From positions 1-59,459 of the forward strand of contig JBMFIQ010000014.1 of NCBI GenBank assembly GCA_049976245.1: DNA of 59,459 bases, in the 5' to 3' direction. The position numbers and the translations under genes are program-made. Positions 1 through 8,660 of the stretch are shown here, one piece after another. The notes beneath the pieces were generated by a model. It made no database searches. It was not told where the DNA came from and was given only the letters and a program-made list of their open reading frames with translations. This DNA comes from Microbacter sp049976245. GTDB taxonomy: Bacteria; Bacteroidota; Bacteroidia; Bacteroidales; Paludibacteraceae. Position 1 is the first letter of the stretch, and every line of letters starts with the position of its first letter.

Positions 1-55
1 TCCCGCTTGCGGGGACAAAAAGTAAGTCTGGGTCACAGGGGCGGAAGCCCCTTGT
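1..55. other. Two GC-rich hairpins at the left edge, identity unknown
   Basis: TCCCGC and GCGGGGA (1-15) can pair, and ACAGGGGC with GCCCCTTGT (about 35-55) form a second stem capped by GGAA. This is far more GC-rich than the surrounding non-coding DNA, so it could be the end of a structured RNA or a terminator belonging to something beyond the left edge. I could not match it to tmRNA, SRP RNA, RNase P RNA or a riboswitch. Confidence 0.3.
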
Positions 56-81
56 AATGAACATGCGAAAGTTGAATCATA

Positions 82-360
82 TTAGCTAATTTTGAGTGAT
101 TTCCATTCAGAATGTCTCTCAAAATAGGTTTTGGAAAAGGAACATACAGGATGTACTTTCAAATCGTTTGAACTTGCAAAAAGGAGAGCTTCCTTTGTTA
201 ATGCCGATGCAATGCCTTTCCCCTCAAGTGCGTGCGGAACAAAGGTATGCGTGATGGTCATGATGGATCCGTTTAGAAAATATTCAAGAATGGCTTTTTG
301 ATTATCAACTGTGGTTGAAAAGCATTGCCTTTGCTGATCGTGTTCAATGAAATATGACAT
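82..360 (-). CDS. Small GNAT-fold N-acetyltransferase (YjdJ/Acetyltransf_CG type)
   Basis: The 92-residue protein has the compact GCN5-related fold seen in the short acetyltransferase family. The beta strand with TITHTFVPHALEGKGIASAL carries the acetyl-CoA pyrophosphate-binding loop (EGKGIASAL, about residues 46-54), followed by the family's short C-terminal piece with HPVCSFSKTYFERH. The substrate cannot be read from the sequence. The gene stands alone on the minus strand. A possible -7 box, TATATTTG, lies at 421-414, about 50 bases before the ATG. Family assignment is fairly secure; the physiological role is unknown. Confidence 0.8.
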   Translation of the reverse strand: MSYFIEHDQQRQCFSTTVDNQKAILEYFLNGSIMTITHTFVPHALEGKGIASALTKEALLFASSNDLKVHPVCSFSKTYFERHSEWKSLKIS

Positions 361-413
361 AGGTTATGTGATTGAATGGCTGAATATTTGTATTGGCAAA
401 ATTCTGTTTTATG

Positions 414-421
414 CAAATATA
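414..421 (-). promoter_or_regulatory. Candidate -7 box TATATTTG for the GNAT gene
   Basis: It matches the Bacteroidota -7 consensus TAnnTTTG on the minus strand, about 54 bases before the start at 360. No convincing -33 TTTG is visible. The remainder of the 361-605 gap holds nothing I recognise. Confidence 0.4.
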
Positions 422-605
422 CAAATTTTAAAGCCATTCATGTTCTGTGAGCCTGTCAAAGTTGATTTTGTTTTGGGTAATTGGATGTTTTTCAAATTTT
501 CTTTTCTCATCATTCGACATGGTTGCTCTTTGATCAGACCCGATCATGATGAGATGTTGAATAAATTTTGATCGTGAGATGACAAAATGCTTTTTGGCGC
601 AAAAT

Positions 606-637
606 AAAAGCCCAATCTAATAAAGATCAGGCTTTTT
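606..637 (-). terminator. Intrinsic terminator after the carboxyltransferase gene
   Basis: AAAAGCC (606-612) pairs with GGCTTTT (630-636), with an inner ATCT/AGAT stem, and T tracts flank both sides. It lies about 23 bases past the stop of the minus-strand gene ending at 660. Confidence 0.75.
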
Positions 638-659
638 ATAAATGATTTAGGGAGGATTG

Positions 660-2441
660 TTATTCAACGAAGGCAATGATTTCGTCTTTTTGAACCAATT
701 CACCTTGTTTTGGATAAGTAGCGATGATTTTGCCGCTAAAGGAAGTTCTTACAGGTTCCGGGCCATAAAAAGCCTGAATGAAACATAACGTGTCATTTTC
801 TTTCACCACTTCGCCAATGTGAGGAGCTGAAGAGGTGTCTTCTACGTCATATTGCCATATTACCTGGCCTTTGACTGGAGCTTGAATCGGCTTGGCATTC
901 GGATGATTTTCCAATACGGTTTTGATGTCGATTTTGGGTATTTCTACCACAGGACGTGTTACCTGGATAGGAGCACCTGCTTTTGCTTTTTCAGCTTCCA
1001 ATTCCTGTTCAAAACGTTTCTTGGCAGAGCCGTTTCGATAGTCACGATATTGGCGATCGTGCATGGCTAATTCAAAAAGTTCTTCTTCGTCTTCGCCAAC
1101 ATCCCACCCGTTTTCCTGCATCTCTTTGCGGTATTTGTCCAACTCGTTCGGGAAAGCATCCTGAGGATTGCCGGTGTAGAATTCAAATCCGTTTTTCTTC
1201 ACCAGTTCTTTGACTTCGGGAGCCAATTCGCCCGGCAATTTACCTGTTTTGCCTAAAATCATATCCCATGCGTTCTTGTCGATGGTGCTCCAGCGAGGTT
1301 CACCTTTCAACAAATGCATGACGTTCATCAAGGCAATGTTTTTTACATATTGGCTAAATGGCGTTACCAAAGGAGGATATCCAAGCATTGGCCAAATGTA
1401 TTCAACTTCTTGGAAAAGCAACACCACCAATTCGTTGAGGGTTACTTCGTTTTTCTTTTGTGCTCTCAATGACATGTTAATGGCGTTGTGCATGCCTTTT
1501 AAGTCGGCCATCATGGAGCCCATCATGCCACCGGGCAATCCACAACCAACCAAAAGAGAAGTCATCGTTTTGTTTCCAGGGTCAATAAAATAGCCTAAAA
1601 AATCATCAATAAACGATTGTGTCATTGAACGGGCTTCCATGTAAGCTTTCATGTTGATGTCAGGAACAAGAAATCCTGCATCTTTCAACATGGCTTGAAT
1701 GGTAATGACATCAGGATGAACCATCCCCCATGAAAGCGGTTCCATGGCAACGTCGAGAATATCGGCACCGGCACGTGCCACTTCAAGCATTGAAGCTACG
1801 GAGAATCCGGGTCCGGTATGACCGTGATATTGAACCAACATGTTAGGATGACGTTTTTTGATGGCAGAAACCAAGTTTCCCAAAAAAGCAGGACGTCCAA
1901 TGCCGGCCATGTCTTTCAGGCAAATTTCATCGCATCCGAAATCGACAACCTTCTCCACCACATTCATGTAGTAATCCACTGTGTGAATGGGTGAATTGGT
2001 GATGCAAAGTGCCACTTGGGAGATCATGTTGGCCTCTTTGGCGTATTTTACGGAGAGTTCAAGATTTCTTGTGTCGTTTAGGCCGCAAAATGAACGGGAA
2101 ATATCCGTTCCCTGAGCTTTTTTAACTTTGAAAAAAAGTTGACGAACATCAGCAGGAACCGGGTACATGCGTAATCCGTTTAGACCTCTTTCCAGCATGT
2201 GTGTCTGAATGCCTGCTTTGTTAAAAGGTTTAGTCCATTCTCGAACGGCTTTGTTGGGATTTTCACCAAACAAAAGATTTACTTGTTCAAAAGCACCGCC
2301 ATTGGTTTCAACACGGGCAAAACAGCCCATGTCAATGATCACCGGAGCAATTTGTTTTAATTGGTCAACGCGTGGCACATACTTTCCTGAAGATTGCCAC
2401 ATATCGCGATAGACTAAGCTGAATTTTATTTCTCTTGGCAT
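660..2441 (-). CDS. PycB/OadA-type carboxyltransferase with a biotinyl-like domain lacking the biotin lysine
   Basis: The 593-residue protein has the architecture of the oxaloacetate decarboxylase alpha subunit or pyruvate carboxylase subunit B: an HMGL-like carboxyltransferase TIM barrel, a PYC_OADA conserved domain, and a C-terminal biotinyl/lipoyl-like domain (about 520-593). Metal-site residues are present: D13 in YRDMWQ, K176 in CLKDMAG and the HGH pair near 206-208. The usual TLRDAHQ motif is replaced by VYRDMWQ. In the C-terminal domain the biotinylation motif AMKM reads AFYG, so Tyr559 stands where the modified lysine should be, 34 residues from the C-terminus. It therefore cannot carry biotin there. 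It may transfer carboxyl groups to or from a biotin carrier encoded elsewhere, or have a new activity. It is monocistronic, with its own -7 box and terminator. Confidence 0.8.
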   Translation of the reverse strand: MPREIKFSLVYRDMWQSSGKYVPRVDQLKQIAPVIIDMGCFARVETNGGAFEQVNLLFGENPNKAVREWTKPFNKAGIQTHMLERGLNGLRMYPVPADVRQLFFKVKKAQGTDISRSFCGLNDTRNLELSVKYAKEANMISQVALCITNSPIHTVDYYMNVVEKVVDFGCDEICLKDMAGIGRPAFLGNLVSAIKKRHPNMLVQYHGHTGPGFSVASMLEVARAGADILDVAMEPLSWGMVHPDVITIQAMLKDAGFLVPDINMKAYMEARSMTQSFIDDFLGYFIDPGNKTMTSLLVGCGLPGGMMGSMMADLKGMHNAINMSLRAQKKNEVTLNELVVLLFQEVEYIWPMLGYPPLVTPFSQYVKNIALMNVMHLLKGEPRWSTIDKNAWDMILGKTGKLPGELAPEVKELVKKNGFEFYTGNPQDAFPNELDKYRKEMQENGWDVGEDEEELFELAMHDRQYRDYRNGSAKKRFEQELEAEKAKAGAPIQVTRPVVEIPKIDIKTVLENHPNAKPIQAPVKGQVIWQYDVEDTSSAPHIGEVVKENDTLCFIQAFYGPEPVRTSFSGKIIATYPKQGELVQKDEIIAFVE

Positions 2442-2466
2442 AAGCAGAATGATTTTTGATGATGGA

Positions 2467-2474
2467 CAAAGATA
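2467..2474 (-). promoter_or_regulatory. -7 box TATCTTTG of the carboxyltransferase gene
   Basis: A consensus TAnnTTTG on the minus strand, 26 bases upstream of the ATG at 2441, in the AT-rich gap between this gene and pheS. Confidence 0.6.
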
Positions 2475-2527
2475 ATAATAAAATCAAAGAAGTCGGATAA
2501 ATAATGAATTATTTCTCTTATTAAATA

Positions 2528-3547
2528 TTAAAATGCTGCTTCAAATTGGCTCAGGAAGCGAACATCGTTTTCTGAAAACATTCGGAGATCTTTCACTTGA
2601 TATTTTAGGTTGGTGATTCTTTCGATGCCCATTCCGAAAGCATAGCCTGAGTAGATGTTGCTGTCGATGCCGCAGGCCTCCAAAACGTTGGGGTCAACCA
2701 TGCCACAGCCTAAAATTTCTACCCAGCCGGTATGTTTACAAAAAGCACACCCTTCGCCGCCGCACAAGTTGCAGGAGATGTCCATTTCGGCTGACGGTTC
2801 GGTAAAAGGGAAATAGGAAGGGCGTAATCGGATTCGGGTATTTTCACCAAACATCTCTTTGGCAAAGTAAAGAAGCACCTGTTTAAGATCGGCAAAGGAG
2901 ACATTTTTGTCCACGTAAAGGCCTTCTACCTGATGGAAAAAACAATGAGCACGATAAGAAATGGCTTCGTTACGGTAAACACGTCCCGGGCAAATCACAC
3001 GAATGGGAGGTTGAGTGGTGCTCATCACGCGTGTTTGCACCGATGAGGTATGTGTACGAAGAAGCACATCGGGATTTTTTTCAATGAAAAAAGTGTCCTG
3101 CATATCTCTAGCGGGATGTTCCGGCGGAAAGTTTAGAGAGCCAAAAACGTGCCAGTCATCTTCAATTTCAGGACCTTCGGCAATGGTAAATCCCAAATGA
3201 GAAAAAATGGAGATGATCTTGTTTCGAACAATTGAAATGGGATGCCTTGTCCCCAAAAGGATAGGATCGCCAGGGCGGGTCAAATCGGTTTCTTGTCGTG
3301 GTTGATTCGATGCATTCATCGAATTTTTTAAGGAATCAATTTTGGTTTGCGCCACCTCTTTAAGTTCGTTGAGCAATTTTCCAACTTCTTTTTTTTCTTC
3401 GGGCGCTACGTCACGAAACATGTTGAAAAGTTGGGAAATTTCTCCTTTTTTGCTGAGGTATTTGATGCGCAGGGCTTCGACTTCATCCGCATTAACGGCC
3501 GAAAGGTTTTCAATTTCTGCTTTCAGTTTTTTAATGGTCGCAATCAT
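2528..3547 (-). CDS. pheS: Phenylalanine--tRNA ligase alpha subunit
   Basis: PheS charges tRNA-Phe as part of the (alpha-beta)2 enzyme in the cytoplasm. The 339-residue protein has the usual bacterial length. It starts with the coiled-coil tRNA-binding arm (about 1-90), followed by the class II catalytic core with motif 1 near HPISIVRNKIISIF, motif 2 (GRVYRNEAISYRAHCFFHQ, about 200-220) and motif 3 (GYAFGMGIERI, about 306-316). pheT is not in the window, which is common where pheS and pheT are unlinked. A consensus -7 box at 3581-3574 supports the start used. Confidence 0.96.
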   Translation of the reverse strand: MIATIKKLKAEIENLSAVNADEVEALRIKYLSKKGEISQLFNMFRDVAPEEKKEVGKLLNELKEVAQTKIDSLKNSMNASNQPRQETDLTRPGDPILLGTRHPISIVRNKIISIFSHLGFTIAEGPEIEDDWHVFGSLNFPPEHPARDMQDTFFIEKNPDVLLRTHTSSVQTRVMSTTQPPIRVICPGRVYRNEAISYRAHCFFHQVEGLYVDKNVSFADLKQVLLYFAKEMFGENTRIRLRPSYFPFTEPSAEMDISCNLCGGEGCAFCKHTGWVEILGCGMVDPNVLEACGIDSNIYSGYAFGMGIERITNLKYQVKDLRMFSENDVRFLSQFEAAF

Positions 3548-3573
3548 TGGAGGTTAAATTTTTGTTCTCATTG

Positions 3574-3581
3574 CAAAGGTA
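3574..3581 (-). promoter_or_regulatory. -7 box TACCTTTG of pheS
   Basis: A TAnnTTTG match 27 bases before the pheS ATG. It is arranged back to back with a TACCTTTG box of the same sequence serving the divergent DUF2147 gene. Confidence 0.6.
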
Positions 3582-3603
3582 CATGTTTTTTGCAATTTTC
3601 TGT

Positions 3604-3611
3604 TACCTTTG
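3604..3611 (+). promoter_or_regulatory. -7 box TACCTTTG of the DUF2147 gene
   Basis: It matches TAnnTTTG on the plus strand, about 83 bases upstream of the ATG at 3694, and is 22 bases from the divergent pheS box. Confidence 0.5.
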
Positions 3612-3693
3612 CATCCAATAATCTTTCGAGACACGATATTCAATTTTGTTTTTTTTGTCTTCGATGGAAATATAGGAAAGTTTTCAATTTAAC

Positions 3694-4182
3694 ATGAAAA
3701 GACGTATGAAAAAATGGTTGCCGTTGTTGTTTGCTTTAATTTTTTCGTTGCCCGTTTCGGCACAGAATGAAAAAAATCCTGATCGGATTGTTGGTTATTA
3801 TTTAGCTGTTGACCCCAAAACAGGGGCACAATCTCAGGTGGAAATCTATAAAGGAACAGACAATAAATATTATGGTAAAATTGTTTGGCTTCAATTCCCT
3901 TATGAAAACGGTCGTCCTTTAGTTGACAATAAAAATCCGAACAAAGAGTTGCGTGATCGTCCCATGATGGGGCTTCCGCTGCTGAACGGATTTGTTTACA
4001 ATCCCAAAAAAGATGAATGGGTTGACGGATCGCTTTACAATCCTGCAAGTGGTGACACATATCATTGTATCATGAAATTTGTTGACGAAAACAAGCTCAA
4101 AATTCACGGTTACATTGGGTCCGCATGGATGGGGCTCGGAAAGAATGCTTACTGGCCTAAAGAAAAATCATTGAGAAAATAG
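3694..4182 (+). CDS. Exported DUF2147 protein
   Basis: This 162-residue protein has a signal peptide (MKKWLPLLFALIFSLPVSAQ after a short basic lead) and a DUF2147 domain covering most of the mature part. The family's pattern is visible: GYYLAVDPKTGAQSQVEIYK near the start, then YGKIVWLQFP, GLPLLNGFVYNPKKDEWVDG and YNPASGDTYHC, ending IHGYIGSAWMGLGKNAYWPK. DUF2147 proteins are periplasmic beta-barrel-like proteins of unknown function. A second ATG at 3706 gives a more typical signal peptide and is preceded by AAAAGACGT, so that start is also possible. Confidence 0.85.
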   Translation: MKRRMKKWLPLLFALIFSLPVSAQNEKNPDRIVGYYLAVDPKTGAQSQVEIYKGTDNKYYGKIVWLQFPYENGRPLVDNKNPNKELRDRPMMGLPLLNGFVYNPKKDEWVDGSLYNPASGDTYHCIMKFVDENKLKIHGYIGSAWMGLGKNAYWPKEKSLRK

Positions 4183-4271
4183 AATTTTTCTTTTTTCCAG
4201 AAAAAAATTGAGCGAGGAATGTGCTTTTCCTTATTTGGCAACAATTGAGTTCAATGACTCTTGTGCATGCT

Positions 4272-5762
4272 TTATGGTTTTGAATCGTACTCGACCTGCA
4301 TGGAATAATCCCATTGATCAAAGTATAAATTTCCTTTCGAGGTTTCTACTTCGCCCCGTTGAAAATCGAACGGTTCACTTCGCATGAATTTTTTCCCCGG
4401 GATAAAAGGTGAACCGATCGCATCATTGACAATCAAACGGTACGAATCAATTCCCGACATATAAAAATTTCTGATTCGTTTCTTTGTGGAAGGTTGCAAT
4501 CCAAATGAAACATCCACCGGCACCCAACCTATGCCTTGATAATACACTTCGCACCAGTCGTGTAAATTGACTTCCTTGGGGTGCATCATCCAGCCGCTTT
4601 GCCATCTGACGGGAATGCCTTTGTAACGCGCCATGCTCATGAATAACATGGTTTGCATGCCGCAATCTCCTTTGCGATTTTGTAAAACATAGTGAGGAAT
4701 ATTGGACATGGTTGAATATTCCAATGCCCCTGACCAGATGATGTGATGATTGATCCAACGGTATAATTTTGTTATAACGTCAACGGGATTTGAAGCTCCT
4801 TTGGTGATGGAGTCAGCCAGTTGTTTGATCTCTTTGGAAAAAACAATGTGCGGCGGTTGTTCCCGAGTACATGTTTTGTAAATGTATGACGCTGTATCAT
4901 AAGGTTCTGCATGAATTTTTGACAAGTCAAAAGATTGTGCAGACTCACGATAGGAAAAACGGATTTGAAAAATAGTTGGTTCTCCTTTTTTAGCCGTTTG
5001 TTCAAAATAAATAGCGCGTTGCCCTACCGAATCGGGCGCAAGAACAAACTGCGCTGGCGATGCTTGAAGCAGATGAACTTCCGATTGTCGGGGATGATTC
5101 TCTTTCGGAAATGGCATCCAACAACGAATGGTATCGTCGGGTGCAACGGCATCAGGGTGAACGTAAATGGTATAGGTGACGGTGAAATGAACCGGATCGA
5201 CCAATTTGCCGTTTTGTTGGGTATCGGCTATGACTTTTGCCGTATGTCCCAATCGAAACCGCGTCAGATGATCCAAAGGAGCTTTGGAATGAGTGATGCT
5301 GTCAGAGACTTGCTGCAGTCTGAGTTTTAAATTGCTAACCGAGCGTGAGAAATAATGTTTTTGCCCATTGATCATTTTGCATTCCAACCATCCTTGTGCT
5401 TCCCATTTTGTTTTTTCGGCCTGCGTGCAATGAATCCCATGCTGAAGTAGAAGAGTGTCCACTTTCGACTCGCTGAGATTGAAATCATGTTCGATGCGAT
5501 GGGCTATTTCAACCAATGAATCGATTTCGTGCGAATTTTCATGTGCTTCATGAATGCGTTGCTGAAGCAGTTTTAACGCAATAAAATTGCCTTGATTGTA
5601 AAGCCGAGATGCTTCTTGTTCGTTATGTTTTTCTCCCAAAATCATGGGTGCAAGGCTGAATGGAAGAAATGCCGTCACTAGGAGGAAGCCGATGAATATT
5701 TGAATGGGGAAATGCTTTGATTTCTTCGTTGCTGTGACGGTATTTCTTCTTGAGTGAGTCAT
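4272..5762 (-). CDS. Exported transglutaminase-like protein
   Basis: This 496-residue protein has a basic N-terminus and one hydrophobic segment (about residues 20-42, IQIFIGFLLVTAFLPFSLAP), then a long novel N-terminal region and a transglutaminase-like core near the middle of the second half. The papain-like triad is visible: Cys in RKGDCGMQ, His in VNLHDWCEVYY and Asp in WVPVDVSFG. The fold is used by peptidases, amidases and cross-linking enzymes, so the reaction is unknown. It is probably periplasmic or membrane-anchored. It starts 10 bases after the amylase gene and is likely co-transcribed with it. Confidence 0.82.
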   Translation of the reverse strand: MTHSRRNTVTATKKSKHFPIQIFIGFLLVTAFLPFSLAPMILGEKHNEQEASRLYNQGNFIALKLLQQRIHEAHENSHEIDSLVEIAHRIEHDFNLSESKVDTLLLQHGIHCTQAEKTKWEAQGWLECKMINGQKHYFSRSVSNLKLRLQQVSDSITHSKAPLDHLTRFRLGHTAKVIADTQQNGKLVDPVHFTVTYTIYVHPDAVAPDDTIRCWMPFPKENHPRQSEVHLLQASPAQFVLAPDSVGQRAIYFEQTAKKGEPTIFQIRFSYRESAQSFDLSKIHAEPYDTASYIYKTCTREQPPHIVFSKEIKQLADSITKGASNPVDVITKLYRWINHHIIWSGALEYSTMSNIPHYVLQNRKGDCGMQTMLFMSMARYKGIPVRWQSGWMMHPKEVNLHDWCEVYYQGIGWVPVDVSFGLQPSTKKRIRNFYMSGIDSYRLIVNDAIGSPFIPGKKFMRSEPFDFQRGEVETSKGNLYFDQWDYSMQVEYDSKP

Positions 5763-5772
5763 ATTGATGCTT

Positions 5773-7611
5773 CTATTTCAACTCCAAAATGTAGGCAGTT
5801 TCTTTTGAAATGGTGATCGACGGAAGTAATTGAATGACTTTCCCTGTTTCAACATCGGTGCCTTGTGTGAAGTTTTTGATGCATTGAGAAAAACGATCGG
5901 TTTGAACGGTTTGTGCCGATTCGTTGTCATTAATGAGAACCATAACAGTTTTTTTATCATTGAAACGGAAATAAACATAGACATTGTTTTGAGGAATGTA
6001 ATGGATCAGTTTTCCTGTGTGGACCACATCCTCGTGCTGACGCCAATGCAACAATTTGGACAGGTAGTTGAAATATTCGTTTTGCAACGGGGTTCTCCCT
6101 GAAGCTGAAAAGGCATTCGCGGTATCGTTGGGCCAACCGCCGGGGAAATCACGGCGAATATCGCCATCGCCTTTTGCTTTGTTGCCGGTCATCCCAATTT
6201 CTGTTCCGTAGTAAATTTCTGGTATTCCGCGTGTGGTCATTAAAAAAGCCATTGCTAATTTATATTTATCTACGTTGTTGTTTACAATGTGATTAAAACG
6301 TTGTGTATCATGATTTTCGGCAAAGACCAAAATGTCATTGGTTTTTGGGAAAAGATAATCGTAGGAAAGTGAGTTATAAACCCTTTTCATGCCGGTATCC
6401 CAGCCTTCGCTTTCATTGAAGCAGGCTTCTAATGCATCGAGCAACGGGAAATCCATCACTGTAGGCAGGTTCGAATTAAAATGATCACGATTCAAAGCAT
6501 CTTTTTGCCAATAAGCCACTGAGACGGGATTGTTTAACCAAGTCTCACCCATTATGTTGAAATGCGGATATTCGGTCATGACTTCTTTAGCCCATTTAGC
6601 CATCGGTTCTTTATCGCAATAGGGATAAGTATCCATGCGAATGCCGTTTATGCCTGAATATTCGATCCACCAAATTGAATTTTGAATGAGGTAAGTCATC
6701 AAATAAGGATTGTCCTGATTCAAATCCGGCATAGTTCGGTCAAACCAGCCGTCTAAAAAGATTTTTTTGTCAATGGCTGATGCGTGAGGATCCTGAATGG
6801 TACTCATCTGATAGTTTGATTGAGTGTAAGTGGGGAATTGATGAATCCAATCAGGCATTGGTAAATCTTTCATCCACCAATGGTTGATGCCGCAATGATT
6901 GAAAACCATATCCATGATGACTTTTATTCCCTGCTGATGACATTCTTTTACGTACTGAACGTAATCTTCGTTTGTCCCGAAGCGGGGATCAATTTTGTAA
7001 TAATTGGTAATGGCGTAGCCGTGATACGTGGTATTGTCGTTGTTATCTTCCAGTAACGGTGTGCTCCAGATTGCTGTTACTCCCAAGTCTTTCAAATAAT
7101 TAATATGTTCCTGCATGCCAAGCAGATCACCTCCGTGACGCCCGTTTATGTTGTTCATATTTACTTTTTCAATCATGGAAGGGACGTTGTCATTTTTGGT
7201 TGTCCCGTTGGCAAAACGGTCGGGCATGAGCAGATAAATGACATCGGCGCTTGAAAAACCTTCACGGTCGGCCGATCCTTTGGCTCTTGTCTTTAATTCG
7301 TAGGTGTAACTGTCAACCGTTTTCCCGTTTTTTGAAAAGGTGATGACAAATTTTCCCGGTTTGGCTATATTGGAGTCGATGAGCAGATCAAGAAAAAGAT
7401 AATTGGGGCTGGTGACTTTATGCACTGCGGTTAATTTAACTCCTGGATAATGAAGGGATACATCTGCTTTTGAAATGTCAGGGCCATTGATCAATAATTG
7501 TAGATGCGGGTTTTTGAAGCCGATCCACCAAAAAGCCGGCTCCACATGTTCTAATTGGGCAAAAACACCCACGGAAAACAGTAAAAAAATAACGGTTACG
7601 ATTTTTTTCAT
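5773..7611 (-). CDS. Secreted GH13 alpha-amylase / cyclomaltodextrinase-like enzyme
   Basis: The 612-residue protein should hydrolyse alpha-glucans in the periplasm. A signal peptide (MKKIVTVIFLLFSVGVFAQ) is followed by a cyclomaltodextrinase-type N-terminal beta domain, a GH13 barrel and a C-terminal beta domain. Conserved GH13 regions are MDMVFNHCG (about 234-241), GIRMDTYPY with nucleophile D326, GETW with acid/base E356 and FAENHD with D435. It resembles SusA/neopullulanase-type enzymes, but no SusC/D pair is nearby. The frame stays open 117 bases upstream to 7728, overlapping the aguB stop. I chose 7611 because only that start gives an N-terminal signal peptide. Confidence 0.92.
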   Translation of the reverse strand: MKKIVTVIFLLFSVGVFAQLEHVEPAFWWIGFKNPHLQLLINGPDISKADVSLHYPGVKLTAVHKVTSPNYLFLDLLIDSNIAKPGKFVITFSKNGKTVDSYTYELKTRAKGSADREGFSSADVIYLLMPDRFANGTTKNDNVPSMIEKVNMNNINGRHGGDLLGMQEHINYLKDLGVTAIWSTPLLEDNNDNTTYHGYAITNYYKIDPRFGTNEDYVQYVKECHQQGIKVIMDMVFNHCGINHWWMKDLPMPDWIHQFPTYTQSNYQMSTIQDPHASAIDKKIFLDGWFDRTMPDLNQDNPYLMTYLIQNSIWWIEYSGINGIRMDTYPYCDKEPMAKWAKEVMTEYPHFNIMGETWLNNPVSVAYWQKDALNRDHFNSNLPTVMDFPLLDALEACFNESEGWDTGMKRVYNSLSYDYLFPKTNDILVFAENHDTQRFNHIVNNNVDKYKLAMAFLMTTRGIPEIYYGTEIGMTGNKAKGDGDIRRDFPGGWPNDTANAFSASGRTPLQNEYFNYLSKLLHWRQHEDVVHTGKLIHYIPQNNVYVYFRFNDKKTVMVLINDNESAQTVQTDRFSQCIKNFTQGTDVETGKVIQLLPSITISKETAYILELK

Positions 7612-7724
7612 TTGTAATTGATTTATATTTATTGAATTAACTGTTTCTGTTTGGATGAATCGGCGGAGATTTGGCATTCGTCTTAAAAAAGAATGTGCCG
7701 AAGTGGGCATTTGTTCGTTGATGA

Positions 7725-8597
7725 TCAATCAATATAGCGTTTGGTGATGTTTTTGTATTCATCAATGCGTCGATCGCGTAAAAATGGCCACATCCGGCGC
7801 ACTGATTCGCTTCTGTTCAAGTCAATGTCCACTACAAGGAATGTCTCTTCCGAAGATGCTTTTACAAGCCATTCTCCCTGGGGACCGACGACAAAACTAT
7901 GCCCCCAGAAGGTAATGCCGTTGGTAACTCCTGAAGGATCTTGCTCATGACCAACGCGATTCGCGACTACGACAGGAATTCCGTTGGCAATGGCGTGAGC
8001 TCTTTGGATGGTTTGCCATGCTTCCAATTGTCTTGTTTTTTCATCATCCGGATCCGACGATTCCCATCCTATTGCCGTGGGATAAATCAATATGTCGGCG
8101 CCGGCCAGAGCAGTCAGACGAGCTGCTTCAGGATACCATTGATCCCAACAAACCAAAATACCTAAAATGCCGACGCTCGTTTTGACGGGTGCAAATCCTA
8201 AATCGCCGGGCGTAAAATAGAATTTCTCATAATATCCCGGATCATCGGGGATGTGCATTTTACGATATTTCCCGGCTATGGATCCGTTTTGTTCAATTAC
8301 CACGGCGGTGTTGTGATAAAGTCCCGCAGCGCGTTTTTCAAACAACGAAATTACCAAAACAATCCCGTATCGTTTTGCGAGTTCTCCAAAAAAAGTGGTG
8401 GAAGGACCCGGAATCGATTCCGCTAAATCAAAATGATCCGGATTTTCGGTCTGACAAAAATAGAGGCTGTTGTGCAATTCTGAAAGAACAACAAGTTTTG
8501 CTCCTTGTGCTGCTGCCGATTCAATGTGGTGTTGCAATTTTTCAAGATTACTTCTCCGATCGGCAGAATGGGTTATTTGAATAAGGGCTGTTTTCAT
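7725..8597 (-). CDS. aguB: N-carbamoylputrescine amidase
   Basis: This nitrilase-superfamily enzyme converts N-carbamoylputrescine to putrescine, CO2 and ammonia. At 290 residues it has the family length. The Glu-Lys-Cys triad is visible: E41 in VLSELHN, K in YRKMHIPDDP and Cys in LVCWDQWYPEA. The YRKMHIPDDPGYYEKFYF and GWESSDPDDEK stretches are typical of AguB rather than of other nitrilases. It follows agmatine deiminase by 63 bases on the same strand, giving a complete agmatine-to-putrescine pair. The stop overlaps an upstream ATG of the amylase frame, but I do not think that ATG is used. Confidence 0.94.
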   Translation of the reverse strand: MKTALIQITHSADRRSNLEKLQHHIESAAAQGAKLVVLSELHNSLYFCQTENPDHFDLAESIPGPSTTFFGELAKRYGIVLVISLFEKRAAGLYHNTAVVIEQNGSIAGKYRKMHIPDDPGYYEKFYFTPGDLGFAPVKTSVGILGILVCWDQWYPEAARLTALAGADILIYPTAIGWESSDPDDEKTRQLEAWQTIQRAHAIANGIPVVVANRVGHEQDPSGVTNGITFWGHSFVVGPQGEWLVKASSEETFLVVDIDLNRSESVRRMWPFLRDRRIDEYKNITKRYID

Positions 8598-8660
8598 CCT
8601 GTTGGGTTAAATGGTTGTTAAAAAAAAGTTGAGGTCTGTGTTGACTTCACAAATAGAGTG

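Noticed and set aside
7612..7728. Longer start of the amylase gene at 7728 (ATGA overlap with the aguB stop)
   Set aside because: It would bury the signal peptide behind 39 polar residues; the ATG at 7611 gives a normal signal peptide.
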